Positions 57,309 to 64,000 of a stretch of DNA of 64,000 bases are shown here, piece by piece (the first letter of the stretch is position 1; each line of letters starts with the position of its first letter). Below the pieces are notes generated by a model, which saw only the letters and a program-made list of their open reading frames with translations, did no database searches and was not told where the DNA came from. The stretch is from NCBI GenBank assembly GCA_019973155.2, contig BPQB01000002.1, positions 1,302,001 through 1,366,000 on the forward strand. Direction: 5' to 3'. The translations under genes were made by a program, and so were the position numbers. The DNA comes from Phanerochaete sordida. Its lineage: Eukaryota > Basidiomycota > Agaricomycetes > Polyporales > Phanerochaetaceae.

Positions 57309-57908
57309 TATCAGCAGACGCGTCAACAGAGCAGTGTTCGAGATGGGAGAAGCGCTGGAAAGAGAGCAAAGAGCCGGTGAGAACGAACAACGAGGGCTGC
57401 CGGCATAGAGTCTAGTACATATGCGTGGAAGCGGGACGGCTCAGATTGGCGCGGAGGCCAGTGGAAGCCCGCGGCCTTCAGCCCGCAGGCGGCAAGCTGT
57501 TGGCGACGAGGCTCAGCAGCCGCATAACTACCAAGCTGTACTCGGCACACTCGTGCTCAGAAGCCGGACGGGATGACAAACCTCATAGATGCGCAGGCGC
57601 GTTAGGGTCCGTGGCCAGTGAGAGCTTTGTTCACGTTCACTCACCGTCGACTAGGAGCCTTCCTGTAACGTTGACGCGTCTGATCTCATGCTCGGATGTT
57701 TTGTGCAGATCTGCACAGCGTCCACAGCTGAACGTTTTGCTCAGAGGCAGCGTCTGAAGTTATCCTGACGGTCAAGTACGCAAGCATGGCGACGATAGCA
57801 TTAGATGAGAGTCTGATCCGTGACAGAGTGTTCTAGGGTTCCGCGGTGGGCGATTATGAGCTTGACACATGTAATACAGATAGTATGGTTCAGCAGACCA
57901 GGGCCGGC
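57309..57908. other. intergenic, STAND copy B promoter / Maf 3' side
   Basis: 600 nt upstream of copy B and downstream of the Maf-like gene. No coding region is supported on either strand. Confidence 0.45.
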
Positions 57909-58951
57909 TAGACCTCCAAGAAGTCGTCCTCCTCTTCGCAGAGGATCTCCATAAATTTGAAGAACGACGCGGCAGGGAAGCCGACGACGTTCTGGTAGTC
58001 GCCGTCGACTTTCCGGATGAGCAGTCCGCCGAGACCCTGACGAGCATGAGTGATGGCGCAGACAGCACCGCGACATGGAAACTGACCTGGACGGCAAAAC
58101 CGCCCGCTCTGTCTATGCCCTCGCCGCTCTCTGCGTATGCCTCGATCAGTTCCGGAGGGCTGTCGGCGAAGTGCACAAGCGTCCGCTCGTCGAGTGACCT
58201 ATACCTCAGAATCAGACACGCGCCGAGCGGGCGATGCGTGCAGACTCACTTGATCTTGTAGCCAGGAGCCTCGAGCACCGGGTATACAAGCGTCACACCG
58301 GTAACGACCTCGCATATGCCAGCGTTGAGATCGAGCAGCATGCGAACGTTGTCCTCCTTGGAGCTGGGCTTCTCCAGGACATCCTGAAGCATAGGACCCT
58401 GGTGTTCAAAGGGTATTGAATCCAGACCAGGAGGCGGGTGTGTCAAGACCACGGTGTCGGCTGCACGGCGGTGTGAGCTCGTTGTCGTGTGACAGGGAGG
58501 CCATGCATACCGGCGATGACCAGATCAGGGCTGTCATCTGGGTTTTCGGCCTACACGCATGTGATGAGCCATATGTCCGCGCAGTGTTCCCTCGAAAGAC
58601 ATACGACCAGCCTCTGGTACACCTCGACCGCTTTCTGGGTAGCCGTTGCTACCGGGTACTCGTGCAGGTCTTCGAACTGGCCATGGGGGAGATCTTCCTC
58701 GAATGTGGAGGGCACGATCTCTGGCTCTAGTCCCTACGCGGCCTTGTCATCAACATAGGAAACGAGCGGTCGCAGGACGGGCGGCGGTGACGTACAAATG
58801 TGCGGAGGATCTCCTTCCGTCGGGGGCTGTTTGAGGCGAGGACGACGCGCTTTCCGACGAGCTTTTCGACGGCGGGGATGCGTAGGGCGTGGGGGAGGAC
58901 GCAGTTGTGCTTTGGGAGCTCGATGGGCTTGGAGGACCTGAAGAAGTTCAT
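57909..58951 (-). CDS. Maf-like nucleotide pyrophosphatase (Maf/HAM1 fold)
   Basis: Exons, in transcript order: 58951-58796, 58733-58605, 58550-58511, 58460-58250, 58204-58087 and 58037-57909, giving 260 residues. Family landmarks: KRVVLASNSPRRKEIL (substrate-binding SxSPRR loop), EIVPSTFEED, ATATQKAVEVY, DLVIAADTVV (catalytic Asp region), DERTLVHFADSPPELIEAY, and the C-terminal GLGGLLIRKVDGDYQNVVGF. Maf proteins hydrolyse dTTP, UTP or modified nucleotides to monophosphates; the human counterpart is ASMTL's Maf domain. An insertion between AADTVV and the next strand (LTHPPPGLDS...) keeps the frame. The small exon 58511-58550 was placed so that all phases agree. Divergent from the phosphate transporter. 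Confidence 0.9.
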
Positions 58952-59289
58952 GGCTGGGGATGGACCGGGAGCGGCGGGTGGGGGTTGCTGCAGCCAAAGG
59001 AGGCAATCCATGATCGCATCACCGACGGCCTGCGCGCCTTTGCCTGCTCTTTGCCTCGTCTTCTCCAGTCCGAGCGGCGAGCCCGACCCCTGCGCATCCA
59101 CCGCGCTCAGGACCACCCAGCGCAGCTCATCCCGTCGTCTCTGTCCCCTCCCAACGGTCCACGCTCGACGCCCAGCTCGCTCTCCAGAGCGTCACCGTCG
59201 GCAATACGTCACGGCCGGCAGAGGAATACATTCCGCTCAGGCCTCTCGGTCGCGAGGACACAGTCTATCCAGATCTCAGGGCCTTCGCC
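58952..59289. other. divergent promoter region, Maf-like / SPX transporter
   Basis: 338 nt shared by two divergent genes. It is GC-rich and C/T-rich near 59120-59180, without coding support or a clear TATA box. Confidence 0.5.
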
Positions 59290-62200
59290 ATGAAGTTCAG
59301 GTGCGCAATCATCCGCTCTGCCACCCTCTTGCCATCTGACGCCGTCCAGTTCATCTCTGAAGTTCAACGCGGTATCCGAGTGGTGGGACGAATACATCAA
59401 GTGAGTCTCCTCTTGTATCCTTGCAAGAACGCCCAGTAACCTCTGCAAGCTATGATGCGCTCAAGAAATATGTCTACCAGCTGGAGAAGCAGACAGCCAC
59501 CTTCCGAGATGCTGCGCACGACCTCGAAGCCAATGAGAGCACTTCGCTTATACAAGGCCAAGACGACCTCTCCACAGACACGCTATTCATACCACTCCTT
59601 GACCGCGAGCTGAAGAAGATTTGCATCTTCTACGAGATGCAAGAGACGGAGCTCTTGAGGGAAGTCGAAAGCCTGCAGAACCTCGTACAGCAAGAGGAAG
59701 ACAAAGGCCCGGATGTGGGGCACCTATACGAAGATCACGACTATGATGATGAAGACGAGGATGAAGATGAAGATGACTTCAATTTGCAAAGTCATGAGCC
59801 CTCGTGGTCCCGCTCACCTGTCAACCGCAGACACAGATCATTATCCGATGCTAACGGAATGGGTGCGTAACTCGACACCGTGAATGGCACAGGAAATCTG
59901 AGCACACCGCATTCAGGCAGCACAAGCAGACGGAGGGACCGTCAGCCAGGCAACCGCAGGTACAGCATTTCGTCCAACGAGGACCACATGGACCTCGAGG
60001 CCAGCATTGCTTCGCTGCGGTCGCACGCGCAGCAAGACTCGTCGGAAACACAGCAGCTCATGCCGCCACCAGCGGGCCGGGGCAACAGCACGAGCCGCTC
60101 GCCCATTCGGACGGCTCGTGTGATGGCCAGCAAGATCTTCAGGAAGGACAGCGTCGCGTCGAACGTGCCCGAGACGGTATGGACCGCGCGAAACAACTAC
60201 GCCATGGACATCCAGCTGCTCTTCAAGCGGAGGATCACAAACCTGTACCTCTCCCTCACATCGCTCAAGTCTTACGTCGAGCTGAACTACACCGGTTTTC
60301 GTAAGATTCTCAAGAAGTAAGGTTTACTGCCTATCACTTTGCGCACCAAATGGCTGAATTTTCTGCTCAGATACGACAAAATCACGGACAGTAATGTCAG
60401 TAGTTGCTTGATGACTTTCTGCTCGTGCTAATACTTGTCACAGCTCAAAGACCGCTACCTCCACGACGTGGTCGAGCAAGCGCACCCTTTCACGCAGGCC
60501 ACGAAGGACAAGCTGAACCACGACATCGACACGCTCGTGCAGCTCTACGCGCGCTGCGTCACACACGGGGACACGTCCGCGGCAAAGCGCCAGCTAAAGA
60601 TGAACCAACGCGAGCACATCGCGTGGGAGCGCGACACGGTCTGGCGGCAGATGGTCGGGCAGGCGCGGCGCGGCGAGGACAGCAGCACGGTGCGCGCGCT
60701 CGGCGGCACGCTCGTGCTCGAGCCCGAGAAGGGCCTGCTCGACATCGAGACGCCCGTCGGCCGCTTCCGCTTCCGTCGGAAGCACATCTTCCTGCTGCTC
60801 TCGGTCGCGACGCTCGTCGTGCTCCTGAACGTGACCGTCATCCGCGGGAGCGAGACTGCGAACCGCTGCTTCGCGGTGCTCATGTTCGCGACGCTCATGT
60901 GGGCGACAGAGGCGATCCCGCTGTTTGCGACGTCGATGTTCATCCCGCTGCTCCTCGTCTGCTTGCGCGTCGTCAACGATAAGGATGGCAACCGGCTGTC
61001 GACGCCACAGGCGACGAAGTATGTGTGCTTGCTCGCTGCGCGTGACGCTGAAAGCTGAGCTTCTCTAGGTTCATCTTCTCGATCATGTTCACGCCGACTA
61101 TAATGCTGCTGATCGGAGGCTTCACGATCGCGGCCGCGCTCAGCAAGACTAACATCGACAAGGTGCTCATCACGCGCGTCTTGGCGCTTGCAGGAACTCG
61201 CCCGAGCACTGTACTGCTCGCGTTCATGGGTGTGGCGTGCTTTGCGAGTATGTGGATCAGCAACGTCGCCGCACCGACGTTGTGCTTCTCGCTCATCAAG
61301 GTACGCGTCTGCTGTGGAGACTGCATCAGTTCAAGGCGCTGATGAATTATCTAGCCGATTCTGAGGACGTTGCCTGCAAAGTCGAACTTTGCGCCATGTT
61401 TGATTGTATGTTCGCCACATCGCACATCCCATATTAAGCTAATTACCACACCACCTCTAGCTGGCCATTGCTCTCGCAGCCAACATTGGCGGGCAGAGCT
61501 CGCCGATCTCATCCCCGCAGAATTTGATCGCGCTCGACAGCATGGACCCGAAGGTAGACTGGGCGAAGTGGTTCGCAGTCGCACTGCCGGTGTCGGCAAT
61601 CTCGCTCGTGCTCATTTGGCTGCTACTCCTCGTGAGTTACCGCCCCGCGCGCGCGCCAGACGGCGAGGGCGAGCTCGAGATCCGGCCCATCCGGCCCACG
61701 CGCGAGCCCTTCACGCTCAAGCAGTACTGGGTGTGCGCCGTCTGCATCGTCACGATCGCGCTCTGGTGTGTCGAGCACGAGATCGAGGCCGTCGTCGGCG
61801 ACATGGGCGTCATCGCGATCATACCCATCGTCGCGTTCTTCTCGACCGGCGTCCTCAGCAAGGTGCGTATGCGTGCCGCGCGCTGACATATCGTGGACGC
61901 TGACCGCGCCCCGCAGGACGACTTCGACCAGTTCCTGTGGACCGTCGTCTTCCTCGCCATGGGCGGCATCGCGCTCGGCAAGGGCGTCACAGAAAGCGGG
62001 CTGCTCGACGTCATGGACGAGGGCATCCGGCGCCTGGTCGACGGGCTCAGCGAGTACACCGTCGTCGTCGTCCTCTCCGTCGTCGTCCTCGTGAGTGCCT
62101 CTCTCTCTGCGCCGCACCGGCCTGCCCCGCTGACACGGCCGGGCGCCAGATCGTGTCGACGTTCATCAGCCACACGATCGCGAGCCTGCTGCTCGTGCCG

Positions 62201-62623
62201 ATCGCGAAGCAGGTCGGCGAGAGCCTGCCGGGCAAGCCGACGAACCTGCTCATCTTCCTCACCGCGCTCATCTGCTCGACCGGCATGGGCATGCCCGTCT
62301 CGGGCTTCCCGAACCAGACTGCGTGCGTCGCGCCCGCCTTTTTTCGCTGACGGCATGGGTCTGACGCGTGCTGCATCGCAGGGCGACGCAGGAGGACGAC
62401 ATGGGCCAGCTGTACCTCAGCAACGTCGACTTCCTCAAGAACGGCGTGCCCGCGAGTATCATCGCGACCATGGTGAGCTCGTCCGCACGCTCGATCGTCG
62501 TACTCGTTCTCATGCGGTCCTAGGTGGTTGCGACCGTAGGCTACTTGCTGATGAGGCTCGTGTAAGTCCACCCTTCGTCGTCGCATCTGCCGGGCGCTGA
62601 CGGTTTCGATTTGCAGGATATAA
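59290..62623 (+). CDS. PHO91: SPX-DASS low-affinity phosphate transporter (PHO87/90/91 type)
   Basis: Fourteen exons: 59290-59300, 59350-59400, 59450-59862, 59917-60316, 60371-60395, 60444-61018, 61069-61300, 61355-61405, 61461-61862, 61917-62090, 62150-62322, 62382-62472, 62524-62561 and 62617-62623, giving 880 residues, close to the yeast proteins. The N-terminal SPX domain runs from MKFSSSLKFNAVSEWWDEYI to about residue 300, with the inositol-pyrophosphate-binding helix NYTGFRKILKKYDK. An acidic insert (DEDEDEDEDD) lies inside SPX. A divalent-anion:Na+ symporter-type membrane domain follows (FLLLSVATLVVLLNVTVI, WATEAIPLFATSMFIPLLL, WISNVAAPTLCFSLI, GMGMPVSGFPNQTA). The first coding exon is 11 nt and the last holds only seven. 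Whether it sits in the plasma membrane (Pho87/90) or vacuole (Pho91) is not decided by sequence. Confidence 0.93.
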
Positions 62624-62955
62624 CACACGAGCCGCGTGTTCTCTCCGCTTTGAGACAATTTCCAGGGTTCCATAGTAGACACGGGGGGTATTTCGTTGCG
62701 CAATGCTCTATCACAAGACATTCCGCATACAGTGCTAACATGGCGAGGCCTGAAAAGCCCACATCGAGCAATATACACAAACAGTGTGATTACAGTCCAG
62801 AAGATATCGTTGCAACAAGATCGTAGCAATCATGAGATGTCGTTATGAGATGTCGTAAAGTAAGATCGTGAGATGTCGTGACAGCATCGTGAAAGGGGTG
62901 AGAAGCGGGGCATTTTGCAGAGACCGAAACGAAGTCCGAACGCACTGACGCGCCG
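62624..62955. other. convergent gap, phosphate transporter / tail-anchored protein
   Basis: 332 nt between converging genes, AT-richer, holding three direct copies of a 11-12 nt unit near 62832-62879. Confidence 0.5.
62832..62879 (+). repeat. three short direct repeats (TGAGATGTCGT)
   Basis: Copies begin at about 62833, 62846 and 62869. Each is TGAGATGTCGT; the first two are adjacent and preceded by A. Confidence 0.6.
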
Positions 62956-64000
62956 TCACGAGCGGCGACTGGCAGCCTTCTTCAGCATGAGCCGCAGCAC
63001 GACGGCGCAGACACCGAGGCCGACGAGCAGGACGTATGACGGCACCTCGGACATCGAGGACGGCTCGTCGGACGACGGCCGCCGCCGCTTGCGCGCGTCC
63101 TTGTCGTCGGCTATCCTTCGTGTGCGCAACGCGGCAGGTATCGCGCGCTGCACCACGGCCGGGAGGAAGGACGTCCCGTACAACAAGATTGAAGATGCCG
63201 AGAGCGGGGTCGGCGCGTCCAGGGGACCGCCGAGCCTCCCGGATACGCCGCAGTGAGAGCATGTCTCAGGGTTTGCCTGCGGAGCAGCAATGTGGGGCTG
63301 GACCTCATCAGCTGCGGGAGATTCCCGCATCTTCGTGAGCTCCGCCTCTTGAGAGGCAGCGAGCGTCTCGAGCGCGGTGTTCCGCGCCTCCACGTCGTGC
63401 AGGCGCTGCGTGAGGCCCGCGATCTGGAGGCGCGTCGCCTGCAGCTCGGCCATCAGCAGCGCGAGCGTGTCGGCGTCCTCCGCGCCGCTCTCGTCCGCGG
63501 CCTGCACGGCCTGGTCCTGCGGCGCGGGGGGCTCGACGGGAGACGCCTCCGCGGGCGACGCCGACGCGCTCGACGACGGCGCAAAGACCGCGGTGACGAC
63601 GCGCCGGTCCGACTTGCGCTTCACGGGCGTGTTGCGCGGCAGCGAGCGCGTCTTCTTGTCCGCGCCCGCGGCGAGGTCGACGACGCGTGCGCCCTCGTCC
63701 TCGGCCGCGGCGTCGACGACGCGCTTCACGGTGACGCCGGCGTCCATGTCGAACTCCTCCCAGGCGCGCGCGCCCACGGACGTCGCCTCGGCCTCCTCGA
63801 GGAGTGCCTCCACAGAGGGCTCCTCCACAGATGGCGCGGCAGGCGCGAGGGGCAGCTCGAGCGCGATCGGACCCTTCGTCGGAGACGTGGGCGACAGCAC
63901 CACCGCGTCCTCGGGCACGACTTTCTCTGCGAGCCACTTCTTCGCGTCGGCACGGCCTAGTGGCGGCAGGTCCTCGTCGTCGAGGTCGCTCGCGGAGCTG
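62956..64000 (-). CDS. tail-anchored coiled-coil protein, partial (5' end outside window)
   Basis: The minus-strand frame is open from 64000 down to the stop at 62956, so the N terminus lies beyond the window. About 345 residues are visible: an acidic A/P/E-rich region, a basic patch (RNTPVKRKSDRRVVTAVF), a coiled coil (DADTLALLMAELQATRLQIA, LTQRLHDVEARNTALETLAA), a CSHCG pair, and a single C-terminal membrane segment (VPSYVLLVGLGVCAVVLRLM) followed by LKKAASRRS. A coiled coil with a basic-flanked C-terminal anchor fits a tail-anchored protein of the ER, mitochondrion or peroxisome. This is VAP-like in layout, but the defining MSP domain would be outside the window, so no family is assigned. 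No intron is needed in the visible part. Confidence 0.7.
   Translation of the reverse strand, partial: SSASDLDDEDLPPLGRADAKKWLAEKVVPEDAVVLSPTSPTKGPIALELPLAPAAPSVEEPSVEALLEEAEATSVGARAWEEFDMDAGVTVKRVVDAAAEDEGARVVDLAAGADKKTRSLPRNTPVKRKSDRRVVTAVFAPSSSASASPAEASPVEPPAPQDQAVQAADESGAEDADTLALLMAELQATRLQIAGLTQRLHDVEARNTALETLAASQEAELTKMRESPAADEVQPHIAAPQANPETCSHCGVSGRLGGPLDAPTPLSASSILLYGTSFLPAVVQRAIPAALRTRRIADDKDARKRRRPSSDEPSSMSEVPSYVLLVGLGVCAVVLRLMLKKAASRRS

Overview
This window is from a filamentous fungus, most likely an Agaricomycete (mushroom or wood-decay basidiomycete), possibly Polyporales. The evidence is GC-rich coding sequence, genes cut by many 45-65 nt GT-AG introns, very short coding exons, fungus-only families (MUB1/samB, Hsp30-like opsins, PHO88), a many-exon secreted oxalate decarboxylase typical of wood-decay fungi, and NACHT/STAND genes of the basidiomycete type. 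There is no CRISPR array, prophage, operon or rRNA. I could not identify the genus.

Layout. 1-6.7 kb: the 3' end of an MFS transporter, a small disordered protein, a MUB1-type MYND protein and mitochondrial HSP10. 6.7-9.4 kb: no supportable gene. 9.4-14.7 kb: oxalate decarboxylase on + and NACHT/STAND copy A on -. 15.4-19.9 kb: PHO88/SND3 and the VPS34 PI3-kinase on +. 20-26.5 kb, all on -: a polyproline/WH2-like disordered protein, a multi-pass membrane protein and a PCD1-type Nudix hydrolase. 27.6-32.4 kb, on +: TVP38 and an acidic unknown. 34-39.6 kb, on -: a four-finger CCCH protein and a coiled-coil unknown. 39.6-43 kb: no supportable gene. 43-50.5 kb: a RING protein (+), ERV41 (-), HUS1 (+), an isochorismatase-fold protein (-) and a small MYND protein (+). 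51-52.1 kb: a retinal-lysine-less opsin-like protein (-). 52.1-54.4 kb: a gene-free stretch with short repeats. 54.4-57.3 kb: NACHT/STAND copy B (-). 57.9-64 kb: a Maf-like nucleotide pyrophosphatase (-), an SPX-DASS phosphate transporter (+), and a tail-anchored coiled-coil protein (-) that runs off the right edge.

How it fits together. Most genes are housekeeping: vesicle traffic and membrane lipid signalling (VPS34, TVP38, ERV41), phosphate and ER targeting (PHO88, SPX-DASS transporter), proteostasis (HSP10, MUB1), genome maintenance (HUS1, perhaps the RING protein) and metabolite clean-up (Nudix, Maf). The accessory part is the pair of NACHT/STAND paralogues, in the same orientation about 42.6 kb apart. 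They share intron positions and have diverged most in their C-terminal tails, which suggests a duplicated innate-immunity or self/non-self receptor locus. Gene models were built by hand splicing. For each complete multi-exon model except where noted, the exon lengths sum to a multiple of three with no internal stop, but no transcript evidence was available.
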